Below are positions 22,201 through 34,285 of a stretch of DNA of 64,000 nt, piece after piece. The stretch is from Hyposmocoma kahamanoa. Lineage: Eukaryota; Arthropoda; Insecta; Lepidoptera; Cosmopterigidae. The notes under the pieces were generated by a model that had not been told where the DNA came from, ran no database searches, and worked only from the letters and a program-made list of their open reading frames with translations. The translations under genes and the position numbers were made by a program. Numbering within the stretch: the stretch's first letter is position 1; every line of letters begins with the position of its first letter. The stretch is taken from the NCBI RefSeq assembly GCF_003589595.1, contig NW_020653713.1:5036330-5100329 (forward strand), written 5' to 3'.

Positions 22201-22989
22201 GGTGTCATTAAAAAAAGAAAAACATTATCAAAAGGAAAATATTTTTTTTAAGAACTATACAGATGTCATTTTTATTACAGGATATGATAGTAGGTGAGTA
22301 AGAAAAATTTTTATCATCGGTATTCGCTGAAAAACGCAATAAAAATATTCATGTAGCTACTCCACTAATAGCTAATGTATGTAACAGCAATTTTTTGCAC
22401 TGTTTGAGGTACGGTCCCTATAATTACATTTGTCATCGCCTAAAAATGTCATTAATCTTTTATTATTAAGGGCCATTACTTATTTTTAGTTCGTTTTTTA
22501 CATACATGCATACGATCACACCTTTCTACCTCTTATATAAGTAGAGGCCATGAACTCTCACTCGCTATACTCCTGACAAACCTTATTCCTGTCCTCTATT
22601 CACATCAACAGCAGCGTTTATTCTTGGTATTCCAATCTGATCGACGTTTCTATCAACATTCTCCATAGATTTATACCGTGAGTTAACTAACATCCGTCCT
22701 TGCGACTTAACTAAACTATCGAAGCATTTCCTTTTCTATCGTGGTTACTACTTCATGTTATACACTATAACGTTCTCTTACTACACTGTTCTGCATTTTG
22801 TTAAGAGAAACATTAGACAAACGCGAAAGCTCTCTTTTTCAGCATTTACTCTATTTTATGCAAGTGCTTTAAGCGGCGGTAAGTATCAGAACTGCTGTCG
22901 CCAAAACTCACGCATTTATAAATGAAAACACTATGAAATTTGGATAATGATTGGTCGTAGTTTCAAATTTAAAAAGAAATAACACATTC
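22201..22989. other. No gene seen
   Basis: AT-rich; pyrimidine-rich plus strand at 22500-22800, similar in style to 16850-17170 and 42340-42740 but not clearly homologous. Confidence 0.4.
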
Positions 22990-24165
22990 TCGACTGTTAA
23001 TAATGATTCTTCGATCAGCCACCGCACGCTACTTGGGCGTGACGGTGGATGAGAGGCTGACCTTTGCAGCTCACATTAAAGTAACGTGTGCCAGAATGAG
23101 CAAGCTGATACACACCATGAAGCTTCTCAGAGAAGCTGCAGATTTGCGCCTGCTAACAGCAGTTTACCTTGCACTGTGTCAATCCATCTTAAGCTATTGC
23201 ATCTTGGTGTGGGGAGGCTCTGCATCCTGCTATATGATCAACCTGGAGAGAGCCCAAAGAAGTGTGTTAAAGGTGATGTTGCGCAAGCCCTATCGTTACC
23301 CCACAATCTCGTTATTTGAAGACGTGAAAGTCCTAAGTGTGCGGAAACTGTATATTCTAAAAGCTGCCTTTAATAGGCACGCGAAAGTTCTTACTTTTAT
23401 ATAAGGTGAATAATAATATTTGCCCAACGCTTTGGGACCTTTGCATTTCCTTTCATTTACAACATAATTGCAAAAATATGCGACATTAAAGAGAGCTCTA
23501 TTCGCAAAGCGAAGAGGATTATTAGGTCACATATCCAGTCTTGGAACTATGAACTTACAGAAAGCTTCCTAAGAGTCGTTAGGTGAGTGGGTTGGTTGTG
23601 GTTTTAGTTGTTGCCATTCATTGTTTTGACAGGAGTTGTCAAGTTGGAGTGACTATTGGTGTGAGTTTCCCGTTGTGAACATGATTACATTTTCATTCAC
23701 GTGAAGCACCTTAGTAGTTGGTAATTATTATTATTAAATATAAATATTTCTTTTTTTAATAATACATTGATAACAATTGTTTTGAATTCATGCTATTTTA
23801 CTTAATATAATCTACAATAATTCCTATATTACTATATATATTCTTATGTTGGATTTAACAGATATATAAGTTCTTATTATTTGTAAAATATAATCGTAAC
23901 GTAACGAGTAACGCAACGAGTGACGCGATGCAATGCCGGAATTAATAAACCGTAAAAGGGTCGCCACAGGGCAGGCTTAGCCTAATGCATGGCATCAGGT
24001 TATCAACGCACGTTTTTGTTAATGTTTAACACATGCTTAATGTTAATTTAGCATAAGTCCCTTGTTCTTTTCTTAAAAATGTAAATATGTTAAGTATTGT
24101 GTTTTTCTTTATGTATGTGATGCCAAAATAAACATATTCTACTCTATTCTATTCCATTTTATTCT
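22990..24165 (+). pseudogene. LINE RT C-terminus (CR1/Jockey-type), 5'-truncated
   Basis: 23003-23404 encodes 133 residues that begin in the region just after the RT catalytic core: ARYLGVTVDERLTFAAHI, then LSYCILVWGGSA, then LERAQRSVLKVMLRKPYRYP and FEDVKVLSVRKLYILK. These are the standard landmarks downstream of the FADD box in CR1/Jockey-type LINEs. The frame ends in a stop at 23402, then comes about 700 bp of 3' UTR that ends in ATGCCAAAATAAACA and TATTC-type repeats (24128-24165). The RT catalytic core itself is missing. Confidence 0.75.
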
Positions 24166-24446
24166 AATATGATTAGAAGTTCAATACCATCAATACCTAT
24201 TATTGCAAATTACGACGTTTTGATTGTATATTGAATTTTCAGTCAATGTGCTGCTTATTAGCGGTTAATAGCTGAATGACGACGAAACTTAGATGTTTAG
24301 TAAGTTCTTCAAAAAAGAAGCGACCGTACTGTAGCGGTATAAGGTTGCACTTTCTTGTGACAAAAAAAAATGATTACGATAAACAAACAATTTAAAAGTT
24401 ATTAAAATTAAATGAAATAAGACTTAATGATGATACGAATCACCAC

Positions 24447-25338
24447 CTTACCCAAGGAGCACACTTTATGCGCCTTAAAACTGTAATATCTAAAAACAAT
24501 CTTTATATGGTATAGATTTAGATAATAAATAGTTATCTATTAGATAGAAATTGTTCTTATAGACTTCAAGTCAAAATTTTAAAACCTTCTTAATACCAAA
24601 AAACTTAATTAAGTGTAATCTCTCTTATGATTTACTCTTATAGTCCTTATTTTAAGTTCATCTGTAGAACAACAGATTATTTTTAGTAAATTTGTTCTAT
24701 ACACATCCAGGAAAATCTATTAATACTCTAAAAACTAGTGTTCTTAAGTTTATACTAGACATATTTAATTAATAGACATTCTGTCTAGTGTTTGTACTTA
24801 TGACAAACACGTTATAGAGCGTCTTCAGTAGATTTTATTTAAAAAAAGTACTATAATTAGGGTTTTTACTCTATTGGACGTTGTAAGAGTTCATGCACAA
24901 TGGATAAAGTAAAGAATATTAAAAGATCTGGTGGAGGTGGTGAACTTTGGATATTAAGTCACATCATTCAATACAATTAGCGTTGCCAATGCCAATTGTT
25001 CAAAATCCCCAAAAATTTGGGAAGAGCAAAGTTCATATTCTCCAGAAATTCCCCACATCTCGAGTTTTCATTATTTATTAGAAATACGTCGCTTAAAAAT
25101 ATAATAAAGAATCAAGAAACTCAAAATGTAATAATCTCTTACGTTTGTTGTGAATAGAATAGAAGTAAACATAATGTAAAATGTAAAACTAATTATAAAA
25201 TTAGATGACCTTAAATCGTTTATTTATTTTAATTAGATTCAACATTATTCTGTAATCAGTATTTAAAAAAAAATCATTATTCTTTGTCGTACAAAATTAA
25301 GTGAATTGATTATTTGTTGTGCATTTGGTGACACTATG
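24447..25338 (-). repeat. Dispersed repeat A, copy 2 (inverted, uninterrupted)
   Basis: Reverse-complement counterpart of 12521-13650. At 24552-24563 it carries the single, unduplicated form of the site (TCTATAAGAACA on the minus strand) into which the Penelope-like piece inserted in copy 1. It therefore serves as an empty-site control. Confidence 0.82.
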
Positions 25339-28135
25339 TTAATGTTAGAAATAATCAATGAGTTTCAACCTATATTTAATATTTAAAGTTAACGAGTGGT
25401 AAGTTATAGTGTGGAAGTACCAACTGCTCGGCTTTGTTTATCAATAGCTGATTTCGTTTTGCTTCATACCGGGGACCGGCCTAAGCGGAAGAAAGAATCG
25501 CGAACTCAACACGCACCGACTGGTAATTTTACAATTCAGAACCAAGTGCTCTAATAATAATTATATTTAAGCTGTTTGTTAATAATACGAGTGATGTGCG
25601 CACGTCGATATAGTCCATCACAGTGTTTCTAACAGTAACGATCAAACTAGCGATGCGACGAGGGAATTTATCCACCTTTCTTGTCATATATAACACATTC
25701 CATATTTATTTATTTTATTTATAACGATTTTTTGCGACAAATTGGATTTTTTAAATTGTTTTTTTGACCTATTGTTTTGAAAAGTTTTTTTGTTACATAA
25801 TACGCTCACTATTCCCTATAACTTTTATAAAGGTTTTGTAATACGGTCAAAAGAATAAATCGCTTAGAAACATCGCGTTTTGTAGACCTCATAAAATAGA
25901 ATCATAAAAGTTTCATAGGAGTGAATATTCTTCTACAAGATCAACTACACTAAAGCACGTAAAAATAATCATTTCGTATTCTAAAGTTTGTCTATAGATA
26001 AAGCTATAGACAAAATGCTCCCAACAGTGTTTTGAAAAAAGCTTTACATTGTTATCGCCATTTTTATTTTTAAACAATAACTATGAAGTAGGCGAGAAAA
26101 ATTTCTTTTCTTTTTAAAAAGTAAATCTAAGTTGAAATTAGCTTGAAGAAGCCTAGAACTTCTTGGAAATGGTTTGTTTTGTGGGTTATTTTGTATATTT
26201 AAGCTTTCTATAAATATTTGAAACCGAAATCGATAACTGTTTTTTATTTAGTTTTTATTTTATACATAAATATTTAAAATTTCGCGAGCGCATTACTTTT
26301 ATGACAGGTTTTACATCACTTTTCACAATGTATTTAAAGTCGCTCGTCAATTCGCGCTTTCTAACCGATTTAGCATTGCGCGAAAAAGTCAGAAATATTA
26401 TATCTAATTTCGCCATGTTGCAATTTTGATAATTTATATTTTGTAAGCCATTAAACTTGAAATCTATTAGTATTAAGAGAATTGCGTCTTATGTTTGTAC
26501 GCCTTAATGTTTTGGTTTTAAAATGGCATTACTAAGAAAACTATCATAGACTATACATTATCTAAGACTGTCTACAAAGCTAAATAAAAACTGTCTACAT
26601 TCTACAAGTAGTCTTGTAGCATGTATCATGTATATGTAGCATATATGTATATGTATATATGTATGTACCTACAAGGGTTACTTGAATGAAAAAAGATAAG
26701 AATCACTCTTAACACTACCTACAGATAGTTTCTTAAAGCACTCTTGTGATCTACTAATAAAGTTGTGCCCACTTTTACTTTAAATTATCTAGAAACCTTC
26801 TTCGATATATCTTGAGGGAATTTGAATTCTTAAAATATTCAATCGAATTAAATTCAATTAGATATCTTATAGTATATATTTAGATATGGGTGTGCTGCTT
26901 GGGTAGACAACATTACAATACAATGCAATACAAGTGCGATCATCATTTTTGCACTATATTAGTACTGTGTAGTGAAATAAGGCCTTCTTTTCACGATTTT
27001 CGAGGTTTTGAGTGGAATAATTGACAGGATCATAGCGTAAAAAGTGAAAATTGCGGACTGAGCTCAAGTTTGCGGAATTCCGCGAACTGTAGACACGCGT
27101 GACATGCAACTACTACTAACTAAGCACTTCTACTCTATTTATTGTTCTGTGCCTAACAGCCAAACGAACCTTTCTTGACACATCATGGCTAAACATAAAG
27201 GTGTTCAGAGCTCCATTTACTTGATTTCCGGCTTGACATAGAACAGAGAGTAAAAGCCGGAAATCAGGAAATTGGTTTTTTAATTTACATTATATTTCAT
27301 TATGTATTTATGATGTTTTTGCTACGAAGTACATTTAATCAAAAGAAAATAGGGCTTAATTTACCACAAAATCACTTAGTCATCTGTTCACAAATGCTAT
27401 ACATCTCTAACAAAGAGGCTCCAATTCTCAGAGCGCTTACATCGAAATTAATCTAATAATCAAAATTAGGCAATTCTCCCAAGGATTCGCTGTAGCGTCA
27501 ATAAAATATGATTTTGCATTAGCCGGTCCGAAGCGGCCCGAAGCATCTGGCCACTAAACGGAGGATATAAGTCATCGGGGCCCGACCGCCGTTGAGTAAT
27601 TGTACAGATTATAATACATATAAATTTAGAGAGAATTTATGGCGGCTTAAGATGGAAGATTTATACGCTGTCTTATTATTTTGACAGCTCGCGCGATGGA
27701 GTCTGTTTACCGGGTGTTTAATTAATGACTGCTGTTTGGTTTTGAGTTAGTATGGTGCAGTTTTAGATAGAGCATGTAGTAGCGCACTTCAAAGTAGAGG
27801 CTCGTAGAAGCGCGGCAGTCGCGCCGTCATTTGTTTATTTATTTTTCAGGGATAACAAATAAATGTACATCGTATGTTTGCATCGAGTATTGTGAAATTC
27901 TTCACAACAACAACAGAATCAAAAACATTATCCACAAATTACTTTTAATATTAAAATTGTCGTCTGTGATGGGTAAGGCAAAACTAAAACAAGTAAAAAA
28001 AGTAAATAAAAATGAAATTAGCTCAGGGCTTCAATAATAGCTTTTGTTTTTTTAAATTTAGAAGCAGGTAAATAAAATACATCAATAATACTAAAATGAA
28101 ATCATTGTACTGAAAAAAAAAAAAAATTAAGTGAA
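25339..28135. other. No supported gene
   Basis: About 2.8 kb of AT-rich DNA. A short TATATG microsatellite lies near 26630-26665. The phrase ACCGCCGTTGAGT (about 27588) also occurs at 16803, each time next to an ATAAGTC; these could be scraps of one element. A T-rich tract and AG at about 27836-27850 resembles a splice acceptor, but the frame that follows (27831-28037) has no recognisable content. Confidence 0.4.
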
Positions 28136-28378
28136 CGAACGAATAAGTCGTGCTACTGGTGCCACTCAAAGCTTTAAATCGCAAAGATCTTAGGGTCACT
28201 GCCACTGCGCCCGTCATCCTGAGACATAAGTTGACAAGTCCCATGTGCCTGTAATTACACCTTACCCTTCCAAACTGGAACGCAGTAATGCTCACATTAC
28301 TGCTTGGCGGCAGAAATAGGCAAGGTGCAAAGTACTTCCCTGGACGAGCTCCTTCACAAGAAGCTCTACTGCTACTAA
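28136..28378 (-). repeat. Family B
   Basis: Minus-strand copy, from GAACGAATAAGTCGTGC to AAGCTCTACTGCTACTAAAA, with an internal deletion of the CGACACGCCTGTCCATAACA part. Confidence 0.88.
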
Positions 28379-28439
28379 AAACAACGTAGAAGGACTCGTT
28401 CCAGATGAAAACCAGCGATGGGCTCAGCTTTTTGGTCAT

Positions 28440-28590
28440 TATTGCGTTTTTTTTTACTATGTATTGTCTTAAATTCTCTGTTACGACGACTGAGTCAGCT
28501 GTGATCATGGAACCAGTAAGGGGCCCGAAAGGTTGGTTTCCCTTGAAAGAAACATAATTCGAAAAAATGGTTTTATTTCTTCTATGACAC
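28440..28590. mobile_element. Penelope-like terminal fragment (diverged)
   Basis: Core GTCAGCTGTGATCATGGAACC and GGGGCCCGAAAGGTTGG, with remnants of the AAAATGGTTTTATTTC arm. It is more diverged than the other copies and lies between two family B copies. Confidence 0.6.
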
Positions 28591-28599
28591 TAAGTAACT

Positions 28600-28790
28600 G
28601 GACGAACGAGTCATGCTCTCTCTGATCTGATGGTAAGATCTGAGGGGTACTGCCACCGGACTCGTCACCCTGAGACATAAGTTGATAAGTCCCTTGAACC
28701 TGTAATTTCACCAGCACCGGTAAACCGGTAAGCCGGCGCATTTGTTGGTGCATGAACTCTTTCACAAGGAACTCTACTGCTACTTTTAAT
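28600..28790 (-). repeat. Family B, internally deleted
   Basis: Minus-strand copy (GACGAACGAGTCATGC ... CTGAGACATAAGTTGATAAG ... AACTCTACTGCTACTTTTA). The middle (CGGAACGCAGTAATG part) is replaced by a short sequence rich in CCGGTAAACCGG. Confidence 0.8.
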
Positions 28791-29240
28791 TTATACTACT
28801 AATAATTTATTATAACCGAATTATTATTGTATGTTTGTGAGTAGCCGAATAAATGCTACTTATTTTCTTTCTTTCTTTTCTTCCACTAGACTACCACCAC
28901 CATAGCTAATCACACCAACCCTAATGTGCTTCAGGCCAACACGCTAAAGACTTCTTTATTTAAACAAATTATAATTTAAACTTGCGAGCTTATAAAAATT
29001 TCTAAGAACAATTCCACCTGCCTTTCGCAGGCTAAAGCAAATTTTCAAAGAGTCTAAAGTAAATATTTTATAGAAAAATATTGTTTTCCTCGCTCCGAGG
29101 AGTTTTATATTAAAGTTGGATATTCCGAGGAGGAATGTTAATACAAAATCGAGAGACAGGTGTGGATGGTACTTTACTCCCGTCTAGTAGATGGATCTTG
29201 GAAATGTGTATACTCACCTTTTAATAAGGACTTAAAAATA

Positions 29241-29400
29241 GGAATGAAACTATTTTTCCGCATTTAAATCGCTTATATTTGTTTTTTTCAAAAAAACCGA
29301 CGTTTCGGGCCCTTTACAGGTCCCATGGTCACGGTGATTTAAATCCGGAAAAATAGTTTCATTCCTATGTATAATAATCGCGAAAACCTAAGAACTCGAT
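29241..29400 (-). mobile_element. Penelope-like terminal fragment, with target duplication
   Basis: A 160-bp piece: starts TAGGAATGAAACTATTTTTC, core GGGCCCTTTACAGGTCCCATG (shortened here: CCTTTACAGGTCCCATGG), then the inverted arm, then the terminus TAAGAACTCGAT. Flanked by a perfect 13-bp duplication AAGGACTTAAAAA (29228-29240 and 29401-29413). Confidence 0.88.
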
Positions 29401-29639
29401 AAGGACTTAAAAAGTTAGTCAATGATCTCGTGTTTTTTCCCGAGAAATAGACTTTCGTTTGGCTAAATGCTGATGATGACTGTCCAATGATGGTGACGTT
29501 TGTATAAAAATGCCTATTTACTGTAGCCTTAAATAGCACCAAACTGATGTTTTCAGAAAACAGCCGGTAGTGTAATGCGCCGCAAATGCTCCCGTTTTTG
29601 ACAGGCTCGCGAGCTGGACACATATACTAAAATGTATTT

Positions 29640-29825
29640 TTTTTTAATATTTTTTATATAGCCTGTCCGTAACAATTGCAGTATCACTGTCACTATCTGA
29701 GGATCACTGCCACTGTGCCCGTCGTTCAGAGACATAAGTTGACAAGCCTCATGTGCCTAGAATTTTAAGAGCACCCTTGAAATACGGAACACAGCGATGC
29801 TGACATTACTGCGCGTGACGTTAGG
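29640..29825 (-). repeat. Family B, 3'-shortened
   Basis: Minus-strand copy: T-run, TATAGCCTGTCCGTAACAA, GACATAAGTTGACAAGCC, then ending at CTGACATTACTGCG. Confidence 0.8.
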
Positions 29826-29954
29826 CGCATAATGTGAATGAGTGGTAAATCACCAACACAAAAATGGAGTGATTCAGATAAGTGGAACTGTGATTGTAAA
29901 CGTGTGCACATACTCTTCTTCTGATCAATCTATGGCGCTATATTGCTTACCGTC

Positions 29955-30065
29955 AAGTTGAAACGATTTGCCAATCGGCGTAAGGTACTTGCCTGTTGAT
30001 CAGGGTGCGCCAGACGCAAAAGAAAATAATGGTATCTTATGCAGGGAGGCTCCTTTCGCGGGTAC
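29955..30065 (-). repeat. Dispersed repeat C, fragment
   Basis: On the minus strand reads GCGAAAGGAGCCTCCC and later GTACCTTACGCCGATTGGCA. The same pair of phrases occurs at 38135-38235 (plus) and, in part, at 41345-41405. Class unknown. The 80-codon frame here is an accident of the repeat. Confidence 0.6.
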
Positions 30066-30209
30066 CCTCCATGTTCTAAATAAAAACTGCTATTGCGTTG
30101 CTAAGTGCTATTTAGTTACTAGATCCAAATGCATGAAACAGCATATTTTTTTTTTACATTATCACAGAGTCCCAAAAAGTGATCACGAAGTAAATAATTT
30201 CATTCAATA

Positions 30210-30400
30210 ATTTTTAGGTTTTCGCGATTGTTACACATTGGAAATTAAACAATTTTTTTTCCATCATAAATCGCGTATATTTTTTCAAACACACCAAAAA
30301 GATCCCAGGTCAGTCAGCCGTGATCATGGGACCTGTAAAAGGCACGAAACGTTAGTTTTTCGAAAAAACAGGTATACGAGAATTTGACCTGAAATAATAG
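30210..30400. mobile_element. Penelope-like terminal fragment (diverged)
   Basis: Starts TTAGGTTTTCGCGATTGTTA, core GTCAGCCGTGATCATGGGAC and GGCACGAAACGTTAG, then a degenerate inverted arm. No duplication found. Confidence 0.7.
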
Positions 30401-31396
30401 GTTTCATAAAAATAATAAAATATTCTCGATACCTCCAATTAACACTATGCCGACTTAATTTTTTAGTCACCTCTGTTTTTATTTTGCTTTTTGTTTCGTT
30501 TTTCTCAAAATTCGTTATTTTTTTCGAATTTTGTTTTTCGTTTCTTTATTTTTGTTGTCACAATTCGGGAAGCACAATATTAGTAAGTAAAATAAGGCTG
30601 TTTACATTTTAAACAGAAAATGACCAAAAATTTAAGTTGACGCTGTGTTGTAGATATCAATCGGGAGTTAATTTTATACTATTAAGCACTGCCTTTCCTA
30701 TCTCAAATTAATTGCCTAACGTGATGTAGTAACAACGAGTTGTAGATTTTGCTAAGAAAGAGACGTAAACAAATGAATCAAATCTTACAGTAAAACAACA
30801 TAACTGACATCCTTTCCATAACAAAAGTCACATCTGCAAAATGACAATTTTTCTGGAGAGCGGTCTAAAGATTTTACGAAAGAAATTAGTCGATAACATT
30901 TTATATTTTTTATATCATAAAATTTCACATATTATATACATTATTGTTTTATTCATCATTATTTTATGACTTTCATGTGATAAAAAGCTTTTTGGACGAA
31001 TGATCACATAAATAAGCACACGTAAACACAAACATACTAATATCAATATACGAACTCTACAATGTATACGACACATAATAATAATATGGACTATAGTCCT
31101 GTTAAGGCCGGACAGGGATTAATTAATACACAATGAACAAAAGAAGGTGTGTTGCTACGATTGCAATGTGTAATTATTTATGCCTCTTGGACCGATATCC
31201 GGTTTTCGATGCCGGGCAATTTCTTACTTACGACCATTACAAGGTCTTTTATTCTTTGTGTTATTACAATGTACATTTCGTACATTTGGTATAACAAATC
31301 ATACGTCAAAAGTGCTTTTATGACATGAAAGTCATAAAACTTGTACGTATTGCATGAAACAAATTATGTATGGGTCAAAGTACATTATTGTGCAAC
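30401..31396. other. No gene seen
   Basis: AT-rich. The part at about 30965-31340 contains inverted ATGACTTTCATGTGAT / ATGACATGAAAGTCAT phrases but no clear element boundary. Confidence 0.35.
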
Positions 31397-31408
31397 TGAC
31401 AATGTGCA

Positions 31409-32354
31409 CCAGGACCAGCAGTCTGAACCTATCCAATTACGCAGAGGGGTGAGACAGGGGGATGTCATATCCCCGAAACTGTTCACCGCTGCATTGGAGG
31501 ATATGTTTAAGACGCTGGACTGGAAAAGGATGGGCATTAACATAAACGGCGAGTACATCTCACACTTGCGATTTGCAGATGACATAGTCCTAATGGCAGA
31601 ATTGCTGGAGGAACTGGATCAGATGCTGAACAGCCTAGCATCCGCCTCGCGGCGGATTGGTCTCGGCATGAACTTTGATAAAACCAAAGTCATGATCAAT
31701 GACCACATTGATCCGAGACCCATCTGCGTAAATGGCCACCTTCTTGAAGTTGTTTCCGAATACACTTACCTCGGGCAGATTCTGCAGTTAGGTAGAAATA
31801 ACTTCGAGAAGGAGGCCAGGAGGAGGATTCAGCTTGGCTGGGCAGCGTTTGGGAAGCTACGTCGAGTCTTTTCGTCGCCCATCCCGCAGAGCTTGAAAAC
31901 AAAGGTTTTCAACCAGTGCGTCCTACCAGTTCTAACGTACGGAGCTGAGTCGTGGACACTCACGATACGGCTAGTCCACCAGTTTAAAGTCGCTCAGCGA
32001 GCTATGGAACGAGCTATGCTCGGAGTTTCTCTGAAAGATAAACTCCGTAATGAGGTTATCAGACAGAGAACCAAAGTGATCGACATAGCTCTTCGGATAA
32101 GCAAGCTGAAGTGGCAGTGGGCTGGACATATCTGCCGAAGAACCGACAACCGCTGGGGTAAACGAGTTCTTGAGTGGAGACCACGACTTGGCAAACGTAA
32201 TGTGGGACGCCCTCCAGCCAGATGGAGTGACGATCTGCGGAAGATTGCTGGCAGGAAATGGATGCGTCAAGCCGAGAACAGGGCGAAATGGCGTGCATTA
32301 GGGGAGGCCTATGTCCAGCAGTGGACTGCAATAGGCTGATGATGATGATGATGA
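31409..32354 (+). pseudogene. RTE-clade LINE, 5'-truncated RT fragment
   Basis: The open frame runs from 31341 to 32339, but only residues from about 23 on belong to the LINE: the element is bounded by a 12-bp duplication, TGACAATGTGCA (31397-31408 and 32355-32366). The protein has RT motif B (GVRQGDVISPKLF, residues 36-48), motif C (FADD, 78-81, with the catalytic Asp pair), then the RTE-type C-terminus with YLGQILQ, TYGAESWTL, AMLGVSLKDK, WAGHICRR and GRPPARWSDDLRK. This enzyme copies its RNA into the nicked target. RT motif A and the APE endonuclease are missing, so it cannot act alone. There are no stops in 315 codons, which suggests a recent insertion. It ends with the RTE-typical TGATGA repeats (32337-32354). 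Confidence 0.92.
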
Positions 32355-32614
32355 TGACAATGTGCAACGTCGCACCCTACATTGGCACGTGCAAAATTTT
32401 TATGTTAAATTTTTAAGTTGACACTTTGTAATGACATGTAATTGTAAATTTATAAATAATAATTTTCAGTACATTAAAGTTACGCTATGGTATCGGTCGA
32501 GTATTATTTCTACAGCATCTTTGACATCTCTCTGCATCATCTCGCCAATATTACCTGACATATTACTGTACGAGACAAGCAGCTCGTACAAATTATGTTT
32601 TTTTATATAATACC

Positions 32615-32860
32615 AAGTGACGGGACGATCAAGTAGTACCCTTGGTGTTAAGCGACAAACCTGTAAATAATAGTTGCTCACTGCAAGTGCACCCTTCACC
32701 CTGGACATAAGTTGCAAGTCCCATGTGCCTGTAATTTCACCAGCACCCTTACCATTCAGAACCGGAGCGTAGTAATGCTCACATTACCGTTTGGCGGTAG
32801 AAATAGGTAAGGTAGTACTACCCTAGATGAATGCTTTCACAATGAGCTCTATTGCAAATA
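32615..32860 (-). repeat. Family B
   Basis: Minus-strand copy with the T-run and TAATACCAAGTGACGGG end, then CCATGTGCCTGTAATTTCAC and GTTTGGCGGTAGAAATAGG. Confidence 0.85.
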
Positions 32861-33299
32861 AAAATAGAATCTCAGTGTGAAACTCGCTTGAAGAGTTTAC
32901 TATAAAAATGATTCTATGAAGTTAGGTCTTAATTAAAGAAAAATACTATAAAGCTTAATTTTGTCCAGAATATGTTCTGGTGCCATTATATATTATTTAA
33001 AATTTTATAGTTCTCCTATTTTACCGAAAAATTTATCCAATAATTTTCGTTCGTAGAACCTTTATAAACTCTCAGCTGGAAAGTTGACATTATGCAGATG
33101 TGTACTTATTACATCAAGGATGTGACTTCTTTACAGTAATAGTCTAGAATTCATGTTTTAACTAAACAGCATTTAACGCAAAATTAAGGCGGCCATTGAT
33201 AATTTATTTTTGTTTAATTTTTATCTGTGTTGCTTTGTCCATTGTCATCACCAACATTGTATATTGCTGTAATTACGCTAAGTAAAGAGAAAGTTAAGC
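32861..33299. other. No gene seen
   Basis: AT-rich DNA, nothing recognised. Confidence 0.35.
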
Positions 33300-33460
33300 A
33301 TATAGATTTTAAGATTTTCGTGTTTATTTAGTAAATAAAATGATCACTAATTACAGGTTCCTTACCACGGTATGGTTTTTGTTTATTTTTCCGATATTTC
33401 GGGACGGTTATACGCTCGATGGCTACCATAATCTCAAAATATCGGGAAAAAGGAAACATT
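33300..33460. repeat. Dispersed repeat, Penelope-terminal-like (second family), copy 2
   Basis: Contains ACTAATTACAGGTTCCTTAC and the inverted pair TTTTTCCGATATTTCGGGAC / AAAATATCGGGAAAAAGG. It matches 330-555 in its first part. Confidence 0.5.
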
Positions 33461-34077
33461 AATTTTGTCAAACAAAATAATAATAATCATATTTTGGATT
33501 CACAAAATGTTGCAATCATTTTGTGAATCTTTAAAGATGCTTTCCTTCAGTATTAAAATACGTAATAATTCGAAAACTAATCAGTATTTGATTCGAAATT
33601 AACTCAATCATGAAGGATTTTCCCTTAATCGTTTTTACTACAACATCAACTGGACAGGTGGTTCTCTCAATAAAAGTAACATAGTCCTAACAACGCAGTC
33701 TGTGTCATTCTTGCCGAACGAAATCCCAATAGACCTAAAAACAAAGATGTTTTATAAAATCAAAATGGCGTCGCAAGTACACAAATACTGTAGTAGTTTT
33801 ACACCAACTCTGTTCCTCGCAACCGTCTCCTGGGACAGTGGGGACAACAAACTAGTTTCATTTGCACCGATCTAGTACACCTCAAGTCCCGTAGGAATTC
33901 TGCGGTATAAAAGTCTCTACTATTCTTCCCTTACATTGGCTCCAAACGTTTACCTCCGACTTTTGAGTTTTTTCACAGAACAAAAAATACAGTAGAAATA
34001 CTTAGTCGGCGTGTCAAGTGTGTCAACAATTCGCGGAGTTCCGCATACTTGAGCTCAGTTCGCGTTTTTCGTTTTGT
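33461..34077. other. No gene seen
   Basis: AT-rich. A small inverted repeat (CACAAAATGTTGCAATCATTTTGTG) lies near 33510. Confidence 0.35.
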
Positions 34078-34285
34078 ATAATAATCATAACATAATAACG
34101 CACACACTCAACATAGCCTAACCCAACTAGGGAAACCCTGCGTCGCCGGTGCCATGAACACACACATAGACAACAACAAATTACACCCAAACTCACGAGA
34201 GAAATAAATGTAGACGATACGAATATTTCTCCCGGCTCGTGTTTCGAACTTGGGACATCTGTGTGTCAGTCATGGTGTCAATTGT
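34078..34285 (-). mobile_element. tRNA-derived SINE (TTA-tailed family)
   Basis: Minus-strand copy: tail remnant at 34078-34100, body CACACACTCAACATAGCC and GGTGCCATGAACACACAC, then a damaged tRNA-like head (TTCGAACTTGGGACATCTG). Confidence 0.8.

Noticed and set aside
27831..28037. Exon after a splice-acceptor-like TTTATTTTTCAG
   Set aside because: The frame that follows is low-complexity, lysine- and asparagine-rich, and has no donor or family match.
31341..31408. Start codon and N-terminus of the RTE protein
   Set aside because: This part lies upstream of the 12-bp target duplication and is target DNA.
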